Positions 36,829-48,735 of a stretch of 64,000 nucleotides of DNA are shown in pieces. Source of the DNA: Patagioenas fasciata (taxonomy: Eukaryota; Chordata; Aves; Columbiformes; Columbidae); contig NC_092520.1 of the NCBI RefSeq assembly GCF_037038585.1, forward strand, positions 62,392,001 to 62,456,000, written 5' to 3'. Under the pieces are notes generated by a model that did no database searches, was not told the origin of the DNA, and worked only from the letters and a program-made list of their open reading frames with translations. Each line of letters begins with the position of its first letter. Position 1 is the stretch's first letter. A program made the translations under genes and the position numbers.

Positions 36829-37467
36829 TTATCTTTTGACAAAAGTCCTGTGTAATTCTTCATGTACTGTGGCTCCCATAAGGAACATTTGACAGTGAGT
36901 GACCCCCCAGAAATAATTAATCAGGCTTGTTTGCCAAGGGAGCTGCACGAGCAATACGTTTCCTTCTAGCACAAGGTTCCATGGTGTGTAAGCTTTTGCC
37001 TCTTGTACCAGAGGCAGAGCAATGTGACTGTGACTCCTTCTTCTGATCATCGCTGCCTTTATCCTGTTAAGAAAAATCATCACCTTTCTTGTATTGTTCC
37101 GATTGCACCCACAGGCACCCAATGGATAAATAACAAATCCAGTTTTTACAATACAAAACTCACACTGCAATTTTGTTTCACCGAAATAATTGCCAAATTC
37201 TAATCGGATGCAACCTGTATCGTTTTGGAGGAATAAATCTATACCCTCTGTCTCAAAGAAGAGTTGCAGAAGGGAATCACAGTCTTTGCCTACCCGCAAG
37301 TGCCGACACATTTTTATAACATCCAAACAATGCAATCGTAACGGAAAAGAAGATCCTGTGAACAGTAGCTTTGGAAATGTGTTGTATGAGGAGACATAGA
37401 GTTCAAAGATCATGATTTCACTGACTCTTAGAAATGGAAGAAACAGAAGAGGATGATTTTCCAAATT
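36829..37467 (-). CDS. Unidentified 213-codon open frame
   Basis: I do not recognise the product. On the - strand a pyrimidine tract ending CCTTCCTGTTCCAG precedes a frame that stays open for about 213 codons to a TAA. The frame begins NLENHPLL and ends HEELHRTFVKR. There is no ATG at the start, so it would have to be the last coding exon of a spliced gene, or be non-genic. It has nine cysteines (including a CEFC and an ACGC cluster), an NNT glycosylation sequon and a basic RRRSHSH stretch. No transmembrane segment or signal peptide stands out. About nine CpGs lie in 37050-37340, more than the neighbours. The + strand also has two shorter frames here with NVT and NKS sequons, so the true sense strand is uncertain. 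Alternatives: decayed gene, old viral insertion, or chance (rough expectation of a frame this long in such a window is a few per hundred). Confidence 0.25.
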   Translation of the reverse strand, partial: NLENHPLLFLPFLRVSEIMIFELYVSSYNTFPKLLFTGSSFPLRLHCLDVIKMCRHLRVGKDCDSLLQLFFETEGIDLFLQNDTGCIRLEFGNYFGETKLQCEFCIVKTGFVIYPLGACGCNRNNTRKVMIFLNRIKAAMIRRRSHSHIALPLVQEAKAYTPWNLVLEGNVLLVQLPWQTSLINYFWGVTHCQMFLMGATVHEELHRTFVKR

Positions 37468-37469
37468 CT

Positions 37470-39580
37470 GGAACAGGAAGGCCTGTGGTGTCTAGAGTGA
37501 CAAGTGATTTCTGGGCCATACTTTCACACTATGAAAAGTTTATCTGCAAGATTTTCAGTTCCATGTTCAACCTCACAGCATGGTGGCACAAACAAATTTT
37601 CAGCAGAGCTGAGAGTCTTTTCTCAACCAGATGCCACAGTGCAGGGCATCAGGAGGAGAAAGGGAAGAGAATCTAAAGCCAGTGTTCTCAGAGCCCTTTA
37701 TGCCATGAAACTCCATCTTGAATGTGTTAATTTTCAAATACATTAGACAAATCAAGAGACTAGAAAACACAAGCTCTTCTGAAAAATTAGAGCCTTTTAA
37801 TAACAGTTCAGACTAAACTGCGAAAGACTGACACACCAAAATTCCCCACAGGAGTTGTGTATCTAATTCTTAAAGGTGAGGTACGCCAGCCAAGGAGTAC
37901 AAAGATTATTCTTTATGGATTTGGTCTGTCTCAGGCCAGAAATTTTGGTTTTAATCAACTTTTCTGATGTACAGATATCAGTTTCTTCTTCTAGGGATTG
38001 AAAAACTCTGTAGGAAAGTGGTGGGTTCCATAAATTAAACAGAGGAATTAAAGCCTGCAAAACATTACTGGCAAGCCTGATCAGATATTTTTTTAAGCTA
38101 TAACTAAAGTCGTTGCAGACAGCTGAAGTTACTGTGAAATAAATTGTTTTGTGGAGGTAGCTGGCAGAAATTGTATTCCCTTATACATGGAAAAACAGAG
38201 TGAGAACTATTTCTAAAATACCTAGAAGCTGTGGATTTAAGCCAATTTTCCAGCAGCTTCGTAACTAATAGGATTTATAGAAAGCATAGGATGTCCTGTG
38301 TTTCTAAATTTGTAAGTGGAAAAAAGTCAGCAAGACTACCCAGATACCTATATTTTGCTTCAAAATGTAGCTGTAAAGTAATAGCACTTGTTTAGATTGA
38401 GATTAAATGTTACATTTGCAAATTCCAGCATACTGAATGCGGAATATCATAACACCCGTTCAGGTATTAGTGAAAAGCTCAACACAGTTTTATTAATCGC
38501 TAAGAAAAGTGTTCGCAGTTTCCCCAGCATGAGTCATGAAGCTGAGTTGGCAATTATGTAAGACAGCTTTTGGTATGTATGAAATGACATAAAATGGGTC
38601 ATTTTAGTTACAAAAACGTAGGACCATTTTATGAAATGCTATGTGGTTTGCTCCCAACAGCTTCAGTAAGTATTAAGGATTGTCTGTATCTCAAAATTTA
38701 GGGCTTGCTTTGCTAAAACTTACGTTGATAAATTTTATAGGTATATTGCTGCATATTACTAAAATTTATTAAAAGTAGAGGGTCCAGGAGAACAAAGAAA
38801 GCAAGATCCTCAAGGACAAGATTACTGGTTGGTGTAAATCAGAACAGTTCCTAGATTTCAAAGAATAAATATTAATCTGTATCTGCTAAAGACAGATACA
38901 GACAACACTTCAATAACTTTATTTTTCCCTTGAGGGTCTATGTACAGATTCCTGCTCATCCCATCCATTCTCACTTACAACAACCTGCACATTCAGAACC
39001 TACTCAGTGTGATCAAGAATGGGGAAAACAAAGTCATAAATTATCTAGAATCAGAGATCTGGAACTTTGGGAAAGAAACTGTTGTTCCCATGTTTTGTTA
39101 CACTTAAGGACTCACCTATTGAGAATATTTTTCCAGCCCTCAAGCAGGAGCTTGACAGTTTCTTTCTGAAAAGCAGCACTTTGGCTCGGATCCCCTAACA
39201 GCAGGAACATCATTACTGCGGAGCACATGGAAGCCCTCTGAAACCAAACCACCATGCTCCCTTCCCCATGGACAGTGAATCGTCTTCTGAAAGATACCAG
39301 ACCAACAAAACTGTAACTCTGGGCAAACAGTGGGCTTACAGAAAGACAAGTAGTTTTTCAATGCTTTTATAAATATATCTGAAAGCAGATGGTGCCCATG
39401 TATGTCGCCAAAGACTAATTCCTCACCAGAAAATCCTGTAGCAGTATGGCAACTGATAGAAAAAAGAGGAGATTCATGTCAGAAATAGCTAGTGATACAA
39501 AGCAGTGAGGATGATAGGCTAAGCTGTTAAGAAATTAATTTATTTCAAAGTACGTATTTCTCATACATGAGTTCACTTCC
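37470..39580. other. Non-coding, possible enhancer block
   Basis: No gene recognised. The block 38400-38620 is repeat-free, has scattered CpGs and a TGAGTCAT AP-1 site at 38530-38537, and has the texture of a conserved element. The rest is AT-rich and plain. Confidence 0.4.
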
Positions 39581-39582
39581 AG

Positions 39583-39653
39583 AGGGCCTCAGGTGTAGGT
39601 TAACAGAGTCAGGAACTTCAGTGAAGGAGGAGAGATTGACCTGAAATGTGAGG
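39583..39653 (+). other. Candidate 71-bp non-coding exon
   Basis: An acceptor ending GTTCACTTCCAG precedes 71 bp rich in GAAGGAGGAGAG-like purine words, which end in AGG followed by GTAAGT. All frames have stops. It could be an internal exon of a non-coding transcript ending at the poly(A) site near 41.03 kb, or a pseudo-exon. Confidence 0.2.
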
Positions 39654-40749
39654 GTAAGTGCTTACATTTTGTGTTCTCAAACTATCACCTAGGGAAATTA
39701 AAAAAAAAAAAAAATAGCAAGAGGAGTCTGAGAACAGTGGTTCCAAACTTTTAAGATCACATATGTTTGATCTTAACCTTTTAATTTTGTTTGCAGTCTG
39801 CCCCATGCCCTTTTAGCATTATGGTCCATGGTGAGCAGTTTAAATGGTTCCAAAGACCAAATGTGGACAACTTACCACAGCCTTTCATTACACAGTCTGG
39901 GAATGGCTTGATTTTCAGCTACTGCTGATTACCATCTGAAAATGTTCTGGTTTACAGAGAGCTTATTGGACTACTTTCAATTGTCCTGAAATAAAATTGT
40001 AGTGATGGCTTAAGGTCAAAGTCTCAAATAATAGTTTACATGATCAAGACTATCTCTACAAGAAAGCTTAAAAATGTCTTTCTAACCCCTCTCGTCCTGG
40101 CCACCAGCAAGTTTGTATTTGACATACTAGGAATTCCATTTGCTGTCTTTGGAGTTGAGCAGTTATTTTAACACTATTGCTTGTATTCTTAACAATTTTA
40201 AATAGCAGTTCACTCAATCTTTCTTTCGAAAGTGTCATCTGCCACGTGAGTCCATCAGAGAAAGCCTTGTCTCTCTTCTTGCTTCTTTCCTAAAAGCTGA
40301 CAAAAATTAAGAGATAAAGTGAATTCTGATGAGCATTCCTGCTTTGTTATATCAATATTTCATGTAACATTTGGAAAAAGAACTGATTATATATCCTTAA
40401 TTTAGTCATTCTGAGATAGATTTTGGGAGGGAAAAAATGCATGGATTTGAGAAATGACAAATATATATATATAGCACTGAAATTCAGTTGAAGGGTACCA
40501 ATGTCACACCATGTAGAAGAGCTGGTCTGGGACACTTCACATTCTGCATGTAGTTGCCTGGCATGTGTCAGCATCTTCAAGGTTACCCCTTGCCACATGA
40601 GAGGCATCAGTTTCCACTGAGCACGGCGGCTACTATTACAGCAAGCTTAAATCCGGAATGGTTGTCCTCCCCGATTCGTAACAGTGTTTAAAGCATTTGT
40701 GCCTGTCTCCTAAGCTCTTTCTGGCCTAAGGACCTTTGCTATTTTACAG

Positions 40750-41030
40750 TCCAGGGTACAGTGTGTGCTGTGCTCTGGAATACCCACTATCTGTACTCCA
40801 CATATAGTTGAGACATGAATCATTCCACAGTAAGTCAATTAATTATTACCTTACAGATTGTCCCTTGTCTATAGATTTCTTTCTGCCCACGTTAGGATAG
40901 CTATATCTTTCTCTATAGTACTTTTATTAAATCTAGATGCTGCATGTATATTGTCTTAGTTGCCTTATGTATTTTGTATTAAACTGTGGTATCATAATAA
41001 TAAGAAATAAATTCTTTATCTTTTCTGCAA
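40750..41030 (+). other. Candidate terminal exon with poly(A) site
   Basis: A fair acceptor (GACCTTTGCTATTTTACAG) begins a stretch of about 280 bp that ends in a well-formed poly(A) site. AATAAA lies at 41006-41011, three TGTA motifs at 40945, 40968 and 40975, and a T-rich stretch downstream. No frame of any length is open, so this would be a non-coding or 3' UTR exon. The poly(A) part is seen; the exon is inference. Confidence 0.3.
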
Positions 41031-44000
41031 AATGATGCCTCCCTCCCCCTGGAAATATCCAGATATTAAAGAGACTTCTGAACACATAATAATCTTGAAA
41101 GACTTTTGGCATAGCATAAGAGAGTTTGAACTCTGAAACAAAATCACCTTACAAGGTCATAAATCATCAAGTATTGCCATTCAAATCACACAACCTGTTT
41201 CTTAAACTCCAACAAACAGCTCCATTTATATTTCAAACTCAAAGATCTTTCCACTGCTTAGTTATCATAATATATTCTACATTATTTTGGGAAAGCCACT
41301 GAAGTGCAATAAATTCCACAATTTGCAAAAAAAATACTATCCTGTTTTCATGTCATGAACAGAAAGAAGTCAGTGGACTGTTTTTCAGTGGTGCTCACCA
41401 CCTAGCAGCACCCAGTCCCACCGGACATAGTGGGATGATCTTGCAGTGAAGTGAAAATATGACTTTAGAAATACGGCTTCTCAGTACTAATTTTAGAAAA
41501 TTTGGAAGAAGCAAACAGCATTACTATGCACTAGAAACATTCCCAGGTTTGTATATATTGGTTTTATATAATACCATTTATTTATAAGGCATATATTATA
41601 ATATTATCACTGATACATCTTGGAAGATTTGTGCACTATATCACATATATAGACATGCTTGTAAGGCTGATAATGGAATGACTGAGGAACACAAAAATGC
41701 ATTCTGTGCTGCTAGGTCAGTGATTTAATGCACCAGAGAAAGCGGGTTTTGATACGTGTTTCCCTTCCTTTTATGTTTAGAGATGTGATATACAACCAAG
41801 CACATCCCTGCTGTTCAGAGCAGTTTCCTTCCAAAGGGAATCAAGGCTGAAGAAACACAGAGGGCCACCACCTGGAGCACCTCACCTGCAGCCTGGGCTC
41901 AAGGTCCTCCAGCAGCTACCTGCTGTGTATGCACTGCATGTACCAGCAGCTGCTGATAGAGATGTACCACAAGTATTAAAAAGAACTCTATAAATATTTA
42001 TATACGTGTGTATATATATATATATATATAAAATCTGCTAAAACTTTGAGTAACACATTTCTGACACACTTAGTTGGGCACTCTGACACACTGCAGTCTT
42101 GTCATCTCTAAATAGTGTGGACACCCCAAGTTTATTCTAAGAAAACTTCTAATCCATAACCTCGTGTATAAATGTATGTGGAAAATAGGCAGAAATATTC
42201 AATTACTTAAACAAATCTTGTCAATATCCAATCATTAAGTTAATGTAATTTGAGTGGAAGCTGAATTGTCTGTGTACATATCCCTGTGAGTAACCAAGGG
42301 CAACCAAATAGTAACCCACATATATAGAATGTGCATGAATTTACATAGCATTTATCACTAATCTGGAATATATATTTCATATGTGTCTTGCTATTATAGC
42401 CAAGAATTTTACATTTTAGTTAAAGATCTACAGTTCACCTTTAAACATGGAGGTGCTTTGAAAGCCAGCTGGTGAAAAAACTAAACAGAATTTAGTTTTA
42501 TTGGTTTCCTTTAGACAACACAAGAGAACGCAAAAGAAGTTTCTACAACGCGTTTTGCAGCAGGGTGTACCATTTCTGCCGTGCACCGGCTCACAAATTC
42601 CAACATTTACATTTTTGTTGGTAAACTAATAAAAGGTCAATGAGCTGTGATAGTTTCCAGTCCAAACAAATGAAATGCATTTACGTATGAGGTGTATCCA
42701 TGGCTTTCATGTGCTGCTTTATCAGCAGGAGTTAACCGGGAGAGAGGTGGTTTCCCTTTGCAGGGCCAACATTCCGCTCATACCAGCAGAGAGTAGCACT
42801 ACTGAGGTTACGGACATCCCTTCTGATGTTTCAAAGCTTCAAACTGAGATATGGTCGGCAGGCAGCAAAAGCCCGAGCAGTATGAAAGGCACAGAACACT
42901 GATATAGGAGCTTAAATGAATAAAGGGTTTCATTCCATTATATTACCCCCCTCGCCCTTTTCACGGTGAGCTCAGGGAGCTCCTTGTTTCTGCAGTGAAA
43001 AAACCTTCAGCAGCAAAACTGAGCAGACACTAAGTTTGTGTACTATGTACATCTTTGGATTTAAAATGAGCACAAAAATCAGCAATATTTGCAAAGTTTA
43101 GGTATGGTTTTATGTTGGAGCAGTAGGAAGACCATTTTGGCAGTAAGTGTTATCCTTAACCACAAGGTGATAAAGATTAAATACATTTGTCAAAAGCCAC
43201 TTATGCAAACCAAATATGATATTCCTTGGAGAAAATACTTGCTTGGACTGCTCACAACAGAACCCATCTTCAAGGAAGACTGCATTTAGGGAGCACACCA
43301 GTGTACAGCTTTATTCCACACCTCTAAGTTACTTGGCAACTTTTAGTCCCTTTTCCTCTCCATGTCTGCACAGACTTGGAATCAAATATTTTCCCTGCAG
43401 TGAGCTTTGCGTACTTGTTTTGTGTATTGTTTTCATTTTAAGTACTTGGCTGGTAGTAAGTTCACAATGGTAATAGCATTATAAACAAATTAAGAAGGCC
43501 ACTTTCCATCTCAGAAAAAAAATAAATCAAGCAATAAATATGAGCTGAATAAATTCTGTAGAACCTGAAGATTCTATCTGTACAAAATTACAAGCTACCT
43601 TAGGATTCAACAACCCATTCCTCTTAACTTTAAAAAACAAGTATCTTTAATATGTCAAAATACCAGGTAAGTATACTTTCTAAAGCTGCTGTCCTCATTC
43701 TGATATGTTTCTGGTATGTTGACAGCAAAATTACGGAAGAAAACAAAAATTAAAAGGCTTCTGTAATTATCATGGTATGAGAATGCCAAAAAGAACAGTA
43801 ACAACTTGAAATCAACGTATTTCTGAAATATGTAGAAACTCTGTCAAAACATCATAACTTAGATTTTAGAGAGAAAGGGAAAGGTACTTTGAGTACAGAG
43901 TCTAAGAGATTCTTTTAACAAGGGAAGAAGGCAGCAGTCATGCTGCCTGCAATAATGAGAAATGTCTCATTAAATTAAGGGTTTCTTCCCTGTTTTCTGT

Positions 44001-44574
44001 AAGAAGTGTAAACAGAAAGTCAAATGTCCATCCCTGCTAATGGCTGATTTTACAAGCCGCAAAATATGAAACAAAACTTTAGCTTTTGTATAATGCTTAG
44101 TGTCCTTAGGGCTCAAAGGAGATGCCAAAGAAGGACAACATTGCTCTCTGCAGTTTTTGGGCACCTATTTGCCTATTCCTTCAGTCCTTGGCTCAGGCAA
44201 GGCTCCTGGTGGAGCCAATATGTTGACCTAGGTCTGAGTACCTTTGATCTTTGGGGCGATCACATCCCCTTTTGCTAACAGGGCAACATGTGTGAGAGGT
44301 AAAACAGTTGCCTGGGCATGCAAAAGTTTTCTTCCTGTCATATAAATGAAGCACCAGTGGCCAGATATCACCTTATATAAAAATAATATAATGTGAAACA
44401 CTCGGAGCCAAAATGAGATCAATGCTGTGTTTTGGGTGGGGGTGGGAAGAGCTAGAAAAGGACTGCAGAAGGCTTTTAAGCCTTAACTTCTAGTAAATAA
44501 TTGGCAACAAATGTCTAACAATTTATATGAGGGAATAAAAATCGTTGTGTATGTATGCGTGTTGGCTTTGAATA
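41031..44574. other. Non-coding, no gene recognised
   Basis: AT-rich sequence with the (TA)10 microsatellite listed separately. A group of about four CpGs lies near 42547-42587. A lone near-perfect donor (CAG followed by GTAAGTAT) lies near 43668 with no convincing acceptor before it. Confidence 0.45.
42011..42030. repeat. (TA)10 microsatellite
   Basis: Ten uninterrupted TA units, likely length-variable and prone to cruciform extrusion. Confidence 0.95.
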
Positions 44575-44905
44575 CCGTGGTCACCCTCCAGCTAAGGAGC
44601 CGTTTACATCTGCCAGCCAGCAGCCAGACACCAGCGGGGAGCTGGCAGAGGCCTCGTGGGCTCATTGTGTGTGAGTCAGGCCGGGGAGCAGAGCTGAACC
44701 TCCCACTCTGGCTCTCCCCAGCAGCCAGAAGCAACAGCTCCCCTAGGCGAGATAAAAATGACCTCCTTACCTGCCAACCGAGCCCAGAAAGGTACCGAGC
44801 TTGGGTGAGTTCAGGTGGATGCTGCTCACCGCACAGCCCACCAAGTGGTTCCTGTGACTGCCGGCGTTTGGCCTGCTCAGGGCTCTTTGACAAAGATGAA
44901 CAGAT
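44575..44905. promoter_or_regulatory. GC-richer block, possible regulatory element
   Basis: About 330 bp are clearly richer in GC and CpG than the surroundings and contain a consensus AP-1 site TGAGTCA (44672-44678). Frames of 145 (+) and 149 (-) codons overlap here, mainly because stops are rare at this composition. A good - strand donor (CAG followed by GTAAGG, near 44770) and a + donor-like GTGAGT near 44804 are present without convincing acceptors. This could be an enhancer, an alternative first exon or an old GC-rich insert. Confidence 0.3.
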
Positions 44906-45719
44906 TTCACTCAAAACTTTCCACTGCCTCAAAAGTTTCAGCCTTTGATTTACAAGATTTCAGGGTATTACTGCAGTCCTGATATGTAAAGCAAAACAAA
45001 GCTATCAGACGAGTGTCTCCTTCTGCTACTGTTCCAGTAGAAAAAAAAAAAAAGCCAACTGCCAACCTGAAAATCTGGTGGACTTTTATTATTATTATTT
45101 ATAGACAAAAACAGCACTCTTCTAGGAGAGATAGAGGGGTGGTTGTACCTGAAGAAAAAGATACTCAGCTCAGCCCACCTGGTGAGGCAACTTGCTTTGA
45201 TTTGTTTTCTTCTGGTGAGTGAGAGGGAGCTGCTGGACATGAGCTTTGCTGTAGTCACCTGCATGTGGGTGGCAGGTTGTGGAGAGGGAGCACATAGTGA
45301 GGTACCACAACTGCCACGGAGTCGGGGGGTAATAGAGGAACGTAGGTGGAGAAGAGGTCTTCCACTGAGCATGGGAGGTGAAGCTGGAAAATATGAGCTT
45401 GTTCTCTGTCCTTAGGCCACCCAAGGCATATGATCTGTATGAGGTAGTATCAACAAGGAAAATTCCACAGCAAGAGCCTCGTGCCCAGAGCCCAATTCCA
45501 GTGCCACAGCCCAGTCACTGCACCAACAGGAAGGTATGAATGAATCTACTTCTTCATTTCTCAGGGCGTTTTTTAAAAACCTTGCTTTTATCTAACTTGA
45601 AGTCCTCTTTAGATGTTACCCACGGTCACAGAATGTGATTCATTAGAATATTTATGAACTGAAGCAATCACAAACATAGATATACATCATACCTGGAAAT
45701 ATAAAGCACCCAGGGGCCA

Positions 45720-46010
45720 GCTCTGTAAACATAAGTGCATTTTGTCAATAGACGTACGGTGTATCATAACATTCACAGTGACGGACATATCTTCTTCAGT
45801 CACTCAATACATTGATCCTAAGCAAACAGGGTTATTTGGAAGGCTATGGCACACGCCATTTTATAATTCAGATCCGTGATCTTTTAAACAGCTCGATGGG
45901 AATTATATTTGCATCTTGCAAACGAAAGATGAAATGGTGGCAGCAAGTCCATAATTAGCACTCTCTCTTTCATTTCATTCAAATCTGATTTTTGCTTTTG
46001 TTTTCTTCAG
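45720..46010. promoter_or_regulatory. Candidate conserved enhancer-like block
   Basis: A repeat-free block with scattered CpGs, an exact octamer ATTTGCAT (45907-45914) and a homeodomain-type TAATTAG near 45953. Texture and motif mix are typical of conserved non-coding elements. It directly abuts the acceptor of the candidate exon at 46011. Conservation cannot be seen from one genome. Confidence 0.3.
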
Positions 46011-46084
46011 TCTCCAGGAAAATTTCTCTCAAGCTCAAATATGCTGCCAGACAATATTTTTACTGTCCTGTCCATTTAATTCTG
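46011..46084 (+). other. Candidate 74-bp exon
   Basis: A strong acceptor (TTTTGCTTTTGTTTTCTTCAG) precedes 74 bp that end in CTG followed by GTAAGT. Two of the three frames are open throughout, one reading SRKISLKLKYAARQYF in part. Exon size and both splice signals are normal. No homologous protein is recognised and no partner exon is certain. A non-coding exon or a pseudo-exon is also possible. Confidence 0.3.
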
Positions 46085-48735
46085 GTAAGTCCTTTGGAAG
46101 CAGGAAATGGAAAACCATTTTTAAATTAGCTAGGAAATAAGGTGGAGAGGAGTGAGCTACAGCTGTGATTTTCACAATCTTGAAAGGATTATTTTATTTA
46201 GAAATGAAAGAGAAAAAAAAAAGAAAGCTCAATTTCAAGGCCATTAGTAGAAAAATGTGAAGTTTTAATGAGTTTTTATTTAGTGTCACAAATCACAGCA
46301 TTCAAGAATCATGAGACAAGCAAAAATTATTGAAATTGGCTCAAACATCAAATTTTACATGCAATAAAATTGGAGTTCTTTGTATTTGTGTCTGGTTTTA
46401 AGCCTTGGGCATTCTTTATAACAATGATGACTATAAGACTCCTATTAAAAACAGAGAATCTTCTATATCTAAGGGAAATGGTGTTAAAGAAAAGATTAAT
46501 GTTATGAAGCTCTGTTAAATGAAGTATTATCTAAAGTTTTAGAATTGTGGAGCGAGTTCAGTACTAGGAAATGTGTTGTGATAAGAGATAATTTGTACCT
46601 TTCATCACAAAAAAATGATGATGTTGGGTTTTAAAGTCCTAAAAGTTTCATTTTGAAGGTTTTTCATTTTGTCTATAAAATGATTTTGAGGGCTACATTC
46701 TGCAGAAAATGTTTGAGCTCAAACATTATGATTAGTAAAAAGTGTTATGATTTATTTTTGTGACTAAGCTTAGTCAGTAATTTAGTCTGGAGCATTTCAG
46801 AGCCCAGCACATGCTTTGTAAGTGCGGTAAGTGAAATTCTCAGGGGAGCAGAGGAGTTCATCCTGCTCCTATGGAGTTTCTGATGTTCAATGGCAACAGG
46901 GAGGGAAAAGGAGAAGGTCAAAAGCTCTGTACCCCGAGGCATTTCTGAGGACTGAAGACTGTGCTGGCACCAAGGTTCTCCCAAGCTCTGCAGGCTTCTG
47001 CAACCGAGAGGAAACCCTCCAGAGTGTAGGAAAAATAAGTTTAAAACAGAAAATGAAACTCCTTGAGCTATCTGAATCCCTCATTCAGTTAGTGGATGGG
47101 AAGATAATTCTGAAGTAGCGAATGATGTTAACAAATGGGTAGATGGGAGCAGATGAGTGATGAGACAATGAATAAGTAAGGAAGGAATGAGTGGTAGGTG
47201 TGATTTGAAAGGACATAGCCCAGAGCTGCTATCTTGCAGTCTTAACAGGACTCCTCAGGAAAAGATAAAAAGAAGCAGTGGAAATACCTGAGTCACCTGC
47301 AAGATCAGCTGTTGTGAAAGCTTTCACTGCTTTTTTTTTTTAACATCTCCATCTTTTATGCAAGGATTGTAACAATTAAGTCTCTGAAATATACTGTCAG
47401 CCTTAATTCTAGCCGAATTAGGACTTATTTACTTGCTTGTCTGGGAACTCATGATCTCTTTGAATGGAGCTTCTAGACAGACACATGAACACCTCCAGGT
47501 CCTGTAAAATAAACTTACAACACAGTTCTTGAAAAGGCTCAGGCTTGTGTTCTCTGACTAATTCAACTGGGATGGCTGGGGCATCTTTCACCCACAACTA
47601 TCCCATCCCTCTCCCAGCAGTGACTGAGCAGGACAGATAACTGAATCACCTCTGTTTACAGTTTATCCTATAGTCATAAACAGAAACTGGTAGTGGTTTT
47701 ATGTTAATGTTAATATATCACGCTGGGAATTACAACAGTGGAGGATTGGATGCCAATCTTATTTAAACCTCTTTTTTTATTGTGGTTGAAACTTTGGGCA
47801 GGATGAGCAGCTGGGACAATGGCCACTTCCCAGCTAAATCTTTTTCTAAACATGAGTCAAAGCCCAGGTTTAAACAGCCTTCAGCTGAAGTCAATAATAC
47901 TCAGATCTTAATAAGTTTCAGGCTGTTTTGTGACAGAGACTCTGTTGCCTATTACTAGCAACAGCCACTTATGAATTATTTGAAGCTAGTTTTGAAACAT
48001 CCTCTGAAACACAGCTCCTTGGCATTAGTAGTGTGAAGATCCAGAACTATTTTGCATCAAACACTCCCATGTGAAATCCGACTTTTATTTCTAGCATCAT
48101 TTACTCGTAGCATTGCTTACTTGGGACTGTCAAGGAGCACATCAGACCTGTGTTTGAAAACAGCGTGGCGTACTGCAACCATTCAATTATTTCACTGAGT
48201 TCCAAAGTAGTGAAAACTAAGTTTATTATCTTAGACCTGTGTTTATTCTATATTGTTAACATGAAGTAGAGTGTAGCCTCCTTTGTAGCTTAAGGTTACA
48301 CAAAAAATATCCAAAGTACATAAGTGATCAAGAAATTCCACTGTCAAAGGTAACACCTGCCCCTTTTGTGTCTAGGTCTAATTTAATGAGGTTTGAGATT
48401 TCGAGCCTGCAAGATACTTCAGAGAATAAGATTTCTGTTTGATTGTAGGCAATTATACCTAATGAGTTTAAAAACAAAAGGAGACAAACATTTAATTGAA
48501 AGCACTTTTGGATAAGACTACCTGTTTCTTAATGCCCATTGCAAGTTTGGTTTGTCTCCCGTCGCTACTTATAAGAATTCCACAGGTAAAGGGGAACCTG
48601 GTGAATGGGATAACAGAGAAAATCACTGTCCACAGACTGTTGCTTCAAGCAACATTAAGCAAGGGAGAAATTACAAAGTTTTTCTTTTGCTCCCATCTTT
48701 TGGTAGAAGAACAGGGAGCTACATTATAGCAAATA
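46085..48735. other. Non-coding, palindrome and enhancer-like block
   Basis: AT-rich DNA. It holds a perfect 20-bp palindrome at 46708-46727. The block 47690-47940 carries a RUNX-like ATTGTGGTT, a SOX-like ACAATGG and a TGAGTCA AP-1 site (47853-47859), and looks like regulatory DNA. No gene recognised. Confidence 0.4.
46708..46727. repeat. Perfect 20-bp palindrome
   Basis: AATGTTTGAG is followed at once by its exact reverse complement, with no spacer. It contains the SacI-type core GAGCTC. It could be a dimeric protein-binding site or a chance palindrome. Confidence 0.75.

Noticed and set aside
39116..39165. 50-bp - strand exon candidate reading KETVKLLLEGWKNILN
   Set aside because: The peptide looks plausible, but the acceptor tract is short, the length is odd, and no partner exon or homologue is recognised.
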